Below are positions 40,666-48,362 of a stretch of 64,000 nucleotides of DNA, in pieces. This stretch comes from Pseudomonas sp. ABC1 (GTDB taxonomy: Bacteria; Pseudomonadota; Gammaproteobacteria; Pseudomonadales; Pseudomonadaceae): assembly GCF_013395055.1 (NCBI RefSeq), contig NZ_CP058349.1, forward strand, positions 434,001 through 498,000. The letters run 5' to 3'. The stretch's first letter is position 1. Every line of letters begins with the position of its first letter. A model generated the notes under the pieces. It was not told where the DNA came from. It did not search any database and saw nothing but the letters and a program-made list of their open reading frames with translations. The position numbers were made by a program, and so were the translations under genes.

Positions 40666-42624
40666 TCACACCCGGAACTGCCTGACCAACCCCTGCAACT
40701 CCCCTCCCAGGCGCGCCAATTCAGCGCTTGCACCGGCGGTCTGTTCGGTGGCCTCGGCGCTGCGCTCGCCGATATCGCGAACCCGCGTCACGCTCTCGGA
40801 GATGTTCTCGGCCACCGCGCCCTGCTCTTCGGCGGCGGCGGCGATCTGCTGGTTCATCTGTTCGATGGTGGACACCGCTCCGGTGATCCGCCCCAGTGCG
40901 GCGCCGGCCTGCTCGGACAGCTCGACAGTGTTCTGCGTCAGCGCTCGGCTGCTGCCCATCTGCTCGACCGCCTGGTGCGCCAGGTGTTGCAGGCTGGCGA
41001 TCAGCGTCTCGATCTCCTTGGTCGACTCGTGGGTGCGTTGCGCCAGCGCCCTCACCTCATCGGCCACCACGGCGAAACCACGCCCCTGCTCACCAGCCCT
41101 GGCTGCTTCGATAGCCGCATTCAGCGCCAGCAGGTTGGTCTGTTCGGCCACCGCACGGATCACTTCCAGCACGCTGCCGATACGCCCACTTTCGGCGTCC
41201 AGCGCCTCGATGCCCTCGGCCGACTGTTCGACCTCACTGGCCAGGCGGCCGATTTCAGCGATGGCCTGGCGCACCACGGCCTCGCCCTGACGCGCTTCGT
41301 CGTCCGCCTGCCGGGCGGCAAGCGAAGCCTGTTCGGCATGGCGCGCCACTTCCTGCACCGTGGCGGCCATCTGGTGGATGGCCGTCGCGGTCTGCTCGGT
41401 TTCCATGCGCTGGCTCTGCACGCCGGAACTGGTCTGCGCGGTCACCGCCGATAATTGCTCGGCGGATGATGCGATCTGCGCCACGCCACCGCCGATACGC
41501 CCGATCAGGTTGCGCAGGCTTTCGGTCATGCCCTGCATGGCCCGCTGCAACTGCCCCAGTTCATCGTCACGCCGGACCGCCACGAATGCTTCGCTCAGGT
41601 CACCCTCGGCCACGCGCTGGGCCAGTTGCACCGTGCGCCGTAGCGGGACGGTGATGGTGCGGGTAATCGAGATGGCCGCGACCATGCCGATGACGATGGC
41701 CAGCACGGCGATACCCGACAGCAGCAGGTAGGCATTGCGGCGTTGCTCGCGCATGTCCTGCGTCGCCCGCTCCACGCTGTGCTCGACCGAAGCGATCACC
41801 GACGCGGAGTGTTCGGCCAGCGCCTGCTCCAGGCTTATGCGCTGCTCCCTGACTTCACGGAAAGCGGCGAAATTCTGCCGGTAGGTTTCCAGCTCGGCCA
41901 GGGCGGTATCCATCGCGGCAGACTGGCTCTCGTTGAGCCAGCGCTTGAGGTTGCGCCCTACATCGATGACGTTGACGTGGACCTCGTTCCAGTTGTCCAC
42001 GGCTTCCTGGGTCGCGTTGCCGACATAGACGTTCTCGAAGGTGCGCAGGTCGAGGATGTTCTTGGTCAGGCCGGAGGCAGCCTCGGCCACGGTCAGCGGA
42101 TCGCTGCCGCGCAGGCGGTCGCCCTCCAGCCTGAGTGCGCGGACGGCATCGTACATTTCCAGCTCGATGCCTTCGAACTCATAACGGCTGTTCTGCGCCG
42201 ACTCGTCCATGCGCTCGCGCAGGCTGGCGACCTGCTCGATCAAGGCACCATAGCGCTCGAACTGCTGCCCGTACTCCTTCGCCGCCGAGGCGATGGCGGC
42301 CAGGTCGGCCTGTTCGCTACGGGAGGAAATAGTGCCCAACGCCTGCAACGCCTTATCGAGCCCGGCCAGCGAGTCACGCAGCGCCGCCGCCGAAGCGGGG
42401 TTGCGGGTCAGGGCGAAGTCGCGCTCCTGGCCACGGGCCGAGAGGATCAGCGCATTCACATGCGCCAGTTCGTCCACTTGCTGGGCTCGCCCGATGATGC
42501 CGCTGACGGCATAGAACCCGGTGAAGGCGACCCCGAGGGTCAGCAACAACACCACGCCGAAACCCAGCAGCAGCTTCTTGCCGACGCCCAGGTCGATAAA
42601 TATGCCAACCAGAGATCGCATCAT
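40666..42624 (-). CDS. Methyl-accepting chemotaxis protein with HBM-type sensor domain
   Basis: This 652-residue chemoreceptor has a first membrane helix (LLLGFGVVLLLTLGVAFTGFYAV, about 18-40) and a long all-helical periplasmic domain of about 250 residues (residues 41-295) consistent with the helical bimodular (HBM) fold. A second helix (YLLLSGIAVLAIVIGMVAAISI), HAMP and the signalling tip VAEQTNLLALNAAIEAARAG complete it. HBM receptors such as McpS sense organic acids; the ligand here is not readable. It ends LQGLVRQFRV with no CheR-docking tail. It is monocistronic with a 199-base upstream region. Confidence 0.87.
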   Translation of the reverse strand: MMRSLVGIFIDLGVGKKLLLGFGVVLLLTLGVAFTGFYAVSGIIGRAQQVDELAHVNALILSARGQERDFALTRNPASAAALRDSLAGLDKALQALGTISSRSEQADLAAIASAAKEYGQQFERYGALIEQVASLRERMDESAQNSRYEFEGIELEMYDAVRALRLEGDRLRGSDPLTVAEAASGLTKNILDLRTFENVYVGNATQEAVDNWNEVHVNVIDVGRNLKRWLNESQSAAMDTALAELETYRQNFAAFREVREQRISLEQALAEHSASVIASVEHSVERATQDMREQRRNAYLLLSGIAVLAIVIGMVAAISITRTITVPLRRTVQLAQRVAEGDLSEAFVAVRRDDELGQLQRAMQGMTESLRNLIGRIGGGVAQIASSAEQLSAVTAQTSSGVQSQRMETEQTATAIHQMAATVQEVARHAEQASLAARQADDEARQGEAVVRQAIAEIGRLASEVEQSAEGIEALDAESGRIGSVLEVIRAVAEQTNLLALNAAIEAARAGEQGRGFAVVADEVRALAQRTHESTKEIETLIASLQHLAHQAVEQMGSSRALTQNTVELSEQAGAALGRITGAVSTIEQMNQQIAAAAEEQGAVAENISESVTRVRDIGERSAEATEQTAGASAELARLGGELQGLVRQFRV

Positions 42625-42823
42625 AAATACCCTGAAATCGTGCTATTTCGCCGATAGATCAGCACCGCATACTACGAAAGTAGGTGCACCAAAGTGGGGT
42701 ATTCTAATCAGCAAAGCGTGGCATTTCGCCACTTTCGCCAGAAAAATTACAGGGACAAGTGCCAATATCGTGGCACCGATGGTTGTACGGGGCTGCGTGA
42801 CCCATGGGTCGCGGCCCGTCCGC

Positions 42824-44602
42824 TCAGTGCTGCAAGTGGCCGTACAACCTGGCGTAGAGCCCGCCCTCGTCGATCAGTTGCTGGTGCTCGCCCTGCTCGA
42901 CGATGCGCCCGCCATCGAACACCAGCACACGCTCGGCCTGCCTGACGGCCGACAGACGGTGGGCGATGATCAGCGTCGTGCGCCCCTGGAGGAAGCGCTC
43001 CAATGCCTCGTGCAAGGCGTGCTCGGTGGCGGTATCCAGGGCTGAGGTTGCCTCGTCGAGTATCACCACGTGCGGATCGGCCAGCACCATACGGGCGACC
43101 GCCAGGCGTTGGCGCTGGCCGCCCGAAAGGCGCACACCCGAACGCCCGACGACACTGTCCAGGCCTGCCGGCAGGCGTGCGACGGTGTCTTCCAGCTGTG
43201 CGATACGCAGCGCCTCCCAGCACGCTTCGTCCGTGCGCTCGCGGCCCATGCACAGGTTGGCCCGCACCGTGTCGTCGAACAGCACCGGATGCTGCAGCAC
43301 CACCGCCACATGCTCACGCACGCATTCGTAGCCAATCCGCTCCAGCGGCACCCCGCCCATGCGGATTTCACCACGCTGCGGCTGGTAGAGCCCCAGCAAC
43401 AACTGCACCAGGGTGCTCTTGCCGCCGCCACTGGCACCGACGATGGCGACCTTCTCGCCCGCCGCGATCTCCAGGTCCAGGCCATCCAGCACCTGCTCGT
43501 CCTGATAGGAGAACGACACCCCATGCACACTGACACCGACCGTTCGCTGCCCCCGGAACGGATCGCTGACCGAGGCATATCTCGGCTCGTCAGCGCGGGC
43601 CAGCAACTGGTTGATCCGCTTCAACGCACCGCTGGCGGAATAGAAGGCGTATTGCAGGCCGAGCAACTGCTCGACCGGGCCGATCATGAACCAGAGGTAG
43701 CTGAACACCGCCAGCATCTGGCCGATGGACAAGTCCGAGAACAACACCGTCAACATCGCCGCGGCGCGGAAGATATCGATACCGAACTGGAACAACAGGC
43801 CGCTGGCACGGTTGGAGGCGTCGGTCTTCCATTGCGAGGCCACCGCATGATCGCGGACCTGGTGGGCACGCTGGCCCAGGCGCGAGAAGAAGTAACCCTG
43901 GCGATTGGCGGCACGCACCTGCTGGATGGCATCCAGGGTTTCCGTCAGCGCCTGGGTGAAGCTGGCGGTGCTGTCGTTCTCGCGCTTCTTCAGGTGTTTC
44001 ACGCGCTTGCCCAATTGCACCGTGGCGTACACCACCAATGGGTTGAACAACAGGATCAGCAGCGCCAGTTGCCAGTGCATCCACAGCAGGATGGCTGCCG
44101 TACCGAGGATCGTCAGCACACCGACCAGCAGGCGGCTGAGGGTTTCACCGATGAATTTGTCGAGGGTTTCCAGATCGGTGACCAGGTGCGTGGTCACCGT
44201 GCCGCCGCCGAGGCTCTCGTACTCGGCCATCGCGATCCACTTCAGGCGCTCCAGCAGGCGCAGGCGAATGCGGTAGATGACATCCTTGGACAAGCGCGCG
44301 AACAACCAGGCCTGCAGGACGCTGAAGATCAGGAAAGCACCACGCAGCAACAAGGTCAGCACCAGCATCAGGCCGACATAGCCGATGGCGTTCTCCCAGG
44401 CCGACGGCAGCAGGCGGTTCATCCAGGTGACGGCCGAGCCACCCTGGCCGAGCAGGACCTCATCCACCAACAGAGGCAGCAACAGGGGAATCGGTACGCT
44501 GCACAGCGTCGCCAGGACCGCGACCAGGTTAGCCAGCACCAGCGCCTTTCTATGCTTCAGCGCCAGGGTGCGGATGTTCGCCCAGCTCAACCCTTCAGGC
44601 AT
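42824..44602 (-). CDS. Type I ABC exporter, half-transporter (MsbA/MDR-like)
   Basis: This 592-residue half transporter has a six-helix membrane domain (residues about 20-310) with YRIRLRLLERLKWIAMAEYESLGGG, and a nucleotide-binding domain with Walker A GASGGGKST, signature LSGGQRQRLAVAR, Walker B VVILDEATSALD and switch His IIAHRL. It would act as homodimer or with a partner not seen here. Its ATG at 44602 lies inside the end of the DsbA-like gene (8-base overlap), so the two are translationally coupled. The frame is open upstream to 44665 but the overlap start fits the family. Confidence 0.9.
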   Translation of the reverse strand: MPEGLSWANIRTLALKHRKALVLANLVAVLATLCSVPIPLLLPLLVDEVLLGQGGSAVTWMNRLLPSAWENAIGYVGLMLVLTLLLRGAFLIFSVLQAWLFARLSKDVIYRIRLRLLERLKWIAMAEYESLGGGTVTTHLVTDLETLDKFIGETLSRLLVGVLTILGTAAILLWMHWQLALLILLFNPLVVYATVQLGKRVKHLKKRENDSTASFTQALTETLDAIQQVRAANRQGYFFSRLGQRAHQVRDHAVASQWKTDASNRASGLLFQFGIDIFRAAAMLTVLFSDLSIGQMLAVFSYLWFMIGPVEQLLGLQYAFYSASGALKRINQLLARADEPRYASVSDPFRGQRTVGVSVHGVSFSYQDEQVLDGLDLEIAAGEKVAIVGASGGGKSTLVQLLLGLYQPQRGEIRMGGVPLERIGYECVREHVAVVLQHPVLFDDTVRANLCMGRERTDEACWEALRIAQLEDTVARLPAGLDSVVGRSGVRLSGGQRQRLAVARMVLADPHVVILDEATSALDTATEHALHEALERFLQGRTTLIIAHRLSAVRQAERVLVFDGGRIVEQGEHQQLIDEGGLYARLYGHLQH

Positions 44603-45227
44603 GCCCACCCTGCTCCAGCCAGCGGCCCAGCAATGGCTCCAGGGCCTCCAGGGGCTGGTAGCCATTGGTCACCAGGGCATAACCGCCTTTACGCTTCGCC
44701 AGCAATGTCGGGAAACCGGCGATACCCAGGTTGCCCGCCCAGGCGAAATCCTGCTGCGTTTCCTCCCGCGCCGCCACACTGTCGAAGCGGCTGGCGAAGG
44801 CCTCGCGCGGCAAGCCCAGTTCCGTGGCCAACCCCAGCAACACCTGGGCCTGGGTGATATCCAGCGCATCCTGATAGAAGGCCTTCTGGATCGAGCGCGC
44901 CAACGGCCAGGCACTCGCGGCATCCAGGCCGCGTGCGGTGACCAGCGCACGGCAGGCGGGCTCGGTGTCATACACCAGCCCCTGTGGCAGGCCCGAGGTG
45001 AAATCGAATGCCTGTCCGGTCGCCGCCTGCACATCGCGCCAGTAGCCCAGGATGCGCTCGCGCCCCACCGCGTCCATCGGCTCTTGCTCGCGGCGCAAGC
45101 CACCGACCACCAGCCGCAGGCCGACCCCGGCCCGCGCCGCCTGCTCGCCCAGCCGTTGCAGCACCGGCTCGAAGCCCCAGCACCACGAACACATCGGGTC
45201 CATCACATAGATCAGTTGGGCGCTCAT
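44595..45227 (-). CDS. DsbA/FrnE-family thioredoxin-fold protein with CSWC
   Basis: This 210-residue DsbA-fold oxidoreductase has the redox motif DPMCSWCWGFEP at residues 10-21 and the cis-Pro region GIAGFPTLL. No signal peptide is present, so it should act in the cytoplasm, like FrnE and HCCA isomerase relatives. AAGGAG lies just before the ATG at 45227. It sits between trhO (11 bases upstream) and the ABC exporter gene (8-base overlap), which makes a three-gene operon likely. The substrate is unknown. Confidence 0.87.
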   Translation of the reverse strand: MSAQLIYVMDPMCSWCWGFEPVLQRLGEQAARAGVGLRLVVGGLRREQEPMDAVGRERILGYWRDVQAATGQAFDFTSGLPQGLVYDTEPACRALVTARGLDAASAWPLARSIQKAFYQDALDITQAQVLLGLATELGLPREAFASRFDSVAAREETQQDFAWAGNLGIAGFPTLLAKRKGGYALVTNGYQPLEALEPLLGRWLEQGGHA

Positions 45228-45238
45228 GGCGGACTCCT

Positions 45239-46174
45239 TCACTCTTCGTTGCGGCGTGGATCGCGTCCTATCGGATGCGCGAGATCACGCTGACGCGCCA
45301 GCTCGACCTGACGCTGGCGCTCCTGCGCCCTGGCCCGGGTCTTCGGGCTCAGGCTGTCCCAGCAATGCGGGCAACTGATGCCCGTCACGTAATGTTCCGA
45401 CTGCCGCTGCTCGACGGAAACCGGCATGCGGCAGGCATGGCAAAGCTCGAAATCCCCTTCACCCAGGTCATGGCGAACCGTCACGCGGTTATCGAACACA
45501 AAGCAGTCGCCACGCCAGCGCGTCTGCGCCTGTGGCACCTCCTCCAGGTATTTGAGAATGCCGCCCTTGAGGTGGAAGACTTCCTCGAAGCCCTCTTCGA
45601 GCATGTAGCTCGACGCCTTTTCGCAGCGAATGCCACCCGTGCAGAACATCGCGACCTTCTTGTGCCGGGTCGGGTCGTAATGGGCCTTGATGTACTCGGG
45701 AAATTCGCGGAACGAACGGGTCTGGGGATCGACGGCGCCTTCGAAAGTGCCCAGGGCCACTTCGTAGTCGTTGCGCGTGTCGATCAGCAGCACCTCGGGG
45801 TCATCGATCAGTGCGTTCCAGTCGGCGGGTTCGACATAGGTGCCCACCCGACGATTGGGGTCCACGCCCGGCACGCCGAGGGTGACGATCTCTTTCTTCA
45901 GCTTGACCTTGGTGCGGTAGAACGGCTGCTCGTCGCAGAAGGATTCCTTGTGGTCGATATCGGCCAGGCGCTCGTCCCTGGCGAACCACTGCAGCAAGGC
46001 GTCTATCGCCTGCCGCGAGCCCGACACCGTGCCGTTGATGCCTTCTTCCGCCAGCAGCAGGGTGCCCTTGATCCCCTGCTGCAACAGGGTGTCGAGCAAG
46101 GGCTGGCGCAGAGCCTCGTAGTCGGGCAAGGCAACGAATTTATACATCGCCGCCACGACGATTTTTTCCGTCAT
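45239..46174 (-). CDS. trhO: tRNA uridine(34) hydroxylase TrhO (rhodanese domain)
   Basis: This 311-residue YceA/TrhO protein uses oxygen to hydroxylate U34 in tRNA, the first step to 5-methoxyuridine-type modifications. The N-terminal domain has AEEGINGTVSGS; the rhodanese domain carries the catalytic Cys in FCTGGIRCEKASSYML; the C-terminal zinc-like cysteines are in LCHACRMPV and ISCPHCWDS. All are intact. The ATG at 46174 begins MTEKIVVAAMYKF. Downstream genes (DsbA-like, ABC) follow on the same strand. Confidence 0.93.
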   Translation of the reverse strand: MTEKIVVAAMYKFVALPDYEALRQPLLDTLLQQGIKGTLLLAEEGINGTVSGSRQAIDALLQWFARDERLADIDHKESFCDEQPFYRTKVKLKKEIVTLGVPGVDPNRRVGTYVEPADWNALIDDPEVLLIDTRNDYEVALGTFEGAVDPQTRSFREFPEYIKAHYDPTRHKKVAMFCTGGIRCEKASSYMLEEGFEEVFHLKGGILKYLEEVPQAQTRWRGDCFVFDNRVTVRHDLGEGDFELCHACRMPVSVEQRQSEHYVTGISCPHCWDSLSPKTRARAQERQRQVELARQRDLAHPIGRDPRRNEE

Positions 46175-46240
46175 CGGGTAATCCTCGGTAATCGCCCTCG
46201 CAAAGGGCGGACTGCAGCACCGCAGAGCGCGCACAGCCTC

Positions 46241-46546
46241 TTAACGCGGGCCTGCCGCGGAACGGCGCATGATCTTGATCGAATGTTTCAACGCGCTGGG
46301 CTTCTGCGTCACGCTGATGGCACGGCGTGTGACCGTATCCAGGGTGATATTCCAGAAACCGCTGCTGGGCACCACGATCTTCGCCGGAAAGCGATCGAAC
46401 GCACCGCCGTGGTAGGTGTGCCGCCCGCCATTCTTGAAGCTGCGAAAGTTCGCATCGTTCATCAGACGGATGTTGCACGGCTTCGAACACTCGATCAGCA
46501 CGATGTCATCTTCGTTGAGATACTCGCGCTGGTGGATGAACTTCAT
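46241..46546 (-). CDS. DUF1883-family protein, 101 aa
   Basis: This 101-residue basic, beta-rich protein starts MKFIHQREYLNEDDIVLIECSKPCNIRLMND across two parts. Length and the motif around GGRHTYHGGAFDRFP with PSSGFWNITLD fit the DUF1883 family, which sits near prophage- or stress-linked loci in other genomes but has no assigned function. The ATG at 46546 is the only start with family character; upstream codons (to 46702) run into the bolA end. It precedes trhO by 66 bases. Confidence 0.8.
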   Translation of the reverse strand: MKFIHQREYLNEDDIVLIECSKPCNIRLMNDANFRSFKNGGRHTYHGGAFDRFPAKIVVPSSGFWNITLDTVTRRAISVTQKPSALKHSIKIMRRSAAGPR

Positions 46547-46644
46547 CGAAACTCCATGGGCCTGCGGAAAAAGCGCGACGATAACATGACGGCGCGACGG
46601 AGAAGTAACCGCTCGCCCCTGCCTGGCGGCGAGCGGGTCGGGAT

Positions 46645-46944
46645 TCAGGCATGCCCGCCGCGACAGGTCGGCGAAGCCGGGGCAACCTTCTGCTCGCTCC
46701 ACTCCTGCGGCGTATAGGTGTGCACGGCCAGCGCGTGAATCTGCCCCATCAGCTCGCCCATCGCTACGTAGACGCGCTGGTGACGCTTGACCGCATTCAG
46801 CCCGTCGAACGAGGCGCTGACCACCACGGCCTTGTAATGGGTTTCCTGGCCACGGCTGTGCATATGGCTCTCATCGAACACCTCCAGGTGCTCGGGCTGC
46901 AACTGGGCGTCGAGGGTCGTACGGATGCTGTCTATCTTGGCCAT
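46645..46944 (-). CDS. bolA: BolA-family protein
   Basis: This 99-residue BolA-like protein has the class II KH fold. The conserved DESHMHSRGQETHYKAVVVS and the later HQRVYVAMGEL and IHALAVHTYTP are visible. BolA partners with monothiol glutaredoxins in iron-sulfur handling and affects morphology and biofilm transcription in E. coli. The last 20 residues end in PTCRGGHA with a Cys. It is 3 bases after the DUF2059 gene stop on the same strand, so the two are likely co-transcribed. Confidence 0.92.
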   Translation of the reverse strand: MAKIDSIRTTLDAQLQPEHLEVFDESHMHSRGQETHYKAVVVSASFDGLNAVKRHQRVYVAMGELMGQIHALAVHTYTPQEWSEQKVAPASPTCRGGHA

Positions 46945-46947
46945 GGG

Positions 46948-47454
46948 TCACTTCTTCCTCGTGTCGAGTGTCTTGCTCATGTCATCCAGCAACTTGTTCA
47001 CCTCGGGTACGGCCGCTTCCAGCTTGTCCTGGGTGATCTGCGCCGAGCGCATGTTCAGTTCGGGCAGTTGCGTCAGCACCTTGCGCCCCAGCGGCGAACG
47101 GTAGAACTCGATCAGTTGGCGCAACTCCTGCTCGCTGAACTGCCGGGTGTAGAGCTTCACAAGTTCGGGTTCGAGCTTGTCCCAGCCGATGGCTTTGTCC
47201 AGCGCGGCGTTGGCGCGCGCCTGGTAGCTGTCCAGCAGCGCCTGCTGCTCCTGACCGCCCTGCAACTGGGCGTAGCGTTCGGCGAACATGCCCTGGACCT
47301 GCGCATAGACCGGCGTAGCCAGTTGCTGCGCCCGCGCCAGTTGCAGGAACTCCTTGGCATTGCGCACATGGGTCGCCTCATCCGCCAGCACCGGTGCGAC
47401 CTGCCCACCCAGCGCAAGGGCGCCGGCCAACATCAGGGTTCTAAAAAAGGACAT
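46948..47454 (-). CDS. Periplasmic DUF2059 protein
   Basis: This 168-residue protein has a signal peptide MSFFRTLMLAGALALGGQVAPVLA, then a helical domain with LYTRQFSEQELRQLIEFYRSPLGRKVL split over its core, the signature of DUF2059 proteins. It is exported and of unknown function. The ATG at 47454 starts the signal peptide; upstream codons to 47547 do not fit. It is the first gene of a DUF2059-bolA unit; the large inverted repeat begins about 160 bases upstream of the start. Confidence 0.85.
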   Translation of the reverse strand: MSFFRTLMLAGALALGGQVAPVLADEATHVRNAKEFLQLARAQQLATPVYAQVQGMFAERYAQLQGGQEQQALLDSYQARANAALDKAIGWDKLEPELVKLYTRQFSEQELRQLIEFYRSPLGRKVLTQLPELNMRSAQITQDKLEAAVPEVNKLLDDMSKTLDTRKK

Positions 47455-47616
47455 GCGGGACTCCTGGGTATCGAGGACAGGATGCAGGCAGCGCAATGGA
47501 CGATGCCCGGCTCGGGCCGCACATTCTGCGCTGCTGCATCCATGCACTCAAGGCAGACCAGGGGAATTGGCAAGGCAATCGCGCTATAACCGCCAAGGAG
47601 CGGTCTTGCGATCGGA

Positions 47617-47905
47617 TTGGCATATTGTCTGGGCTTTTGGCGTACACCCATGACACGTGTGGTGGCCGGGCCATCGGTTGCGCCCTTACGGCGCCTCCCT
47701 TTCTTTGCTCGTGCAAAGAAAGGAAGCAAAGAAACACGCTCCCAGTCATACGGCCCCTGCGCTGCGCTCCGGGGTTCCTTCACTCTGGCATCGCTCCGGG
47801 GGCCGGCGTACAAGGGCCGTCCTGGCCCTTTACGCCTCTCGTGGCATCCATGCCACTCGCTCCCCTACGCAATGCCTGCGTTCAGCCTTCTGAAAGGGGG
47901 TGGGG
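47617..47905 (+). repeat. Left arm of a large inverted repeat
   Basis: About 285 bases, nearly colinear with the reverse complement of 48000-48286. Shared blocks include TTGTCTGGGCTTTTGG, GGTTGCGCCCTTACGGCGCC, CATACGGCCCCTGCGCT and ACGCCTCTCG. An internal palindrome around TTTCTTTGCTCGTGCAAAGAAA is replaced by a different palindrome in the other arm. No open frame looks coding. The 90 bases before it (47455-47616) are the DUF2059 promoter region. Confidence 0.8.
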
Positions 47906-47999
47906 ATGCTGCGTCTGTAACATCCTCTATCGCTCCAGTCTAAATATAAACTTCAATCAAGTTGGTTTAATTCGTTCGTCCAGTCACCGCCCGCTTCAC

Positions 48000-48286
48000 C
48001 ACCCCCATCAGGAGGCCGAGCGGAATCGTCGTGTAAGGGGTTGAGCGGCAGGGATGCCGCGAGAGGCGCGATGGGCCATGGATGGCCCTTCGCGGCGTGC
48101 CCCTGGAACGGCGATGGAGCGAGGGAACCCCGGAGCGCAGGGGCCGTATGTTTGGGGTGCCCTTCTTTTTGCTTACTTTTTCTTGGGCAAGCAAGAAAAA
48201 GTGAGGCGCCGTAAGGGCGCAACCGGTGGCCCGGCCACCGCCCCAGCCACGGGTGTACACCAAAAGCCCAGACAATATTGCCAACC
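48000..48286 (-). repeat. Right arm of the large inverted repeat
   Basis: This is the inverted partner of 47617-47905, diverged mainly in the middle (around 48085-48200) with an internal CTTGCTTGCCCAAGAAAA-type palindrome. The 94 bases between the arms (47906-47999) are A/T-rich and gene-free. The remaining 76 bases to the receptor stop codon hold nothing recognised. Confidence 0.8.
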
Positions 48287-48362
48287 CGGGTGCATTCGAC
48301 TCGGACAGATAGCGCCAGATGCCTATGGCCTTTGCATAACGAACCAAGCCGCGCCTCTCGCA

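Noticed and set aside
47496..48044. Open frames inside the large inverted repeat
   Set aside because: They arise in both arms from repeat sequence, carry many Cys/Trp/Arg and no recognisable fold, and lack ribosome sites.
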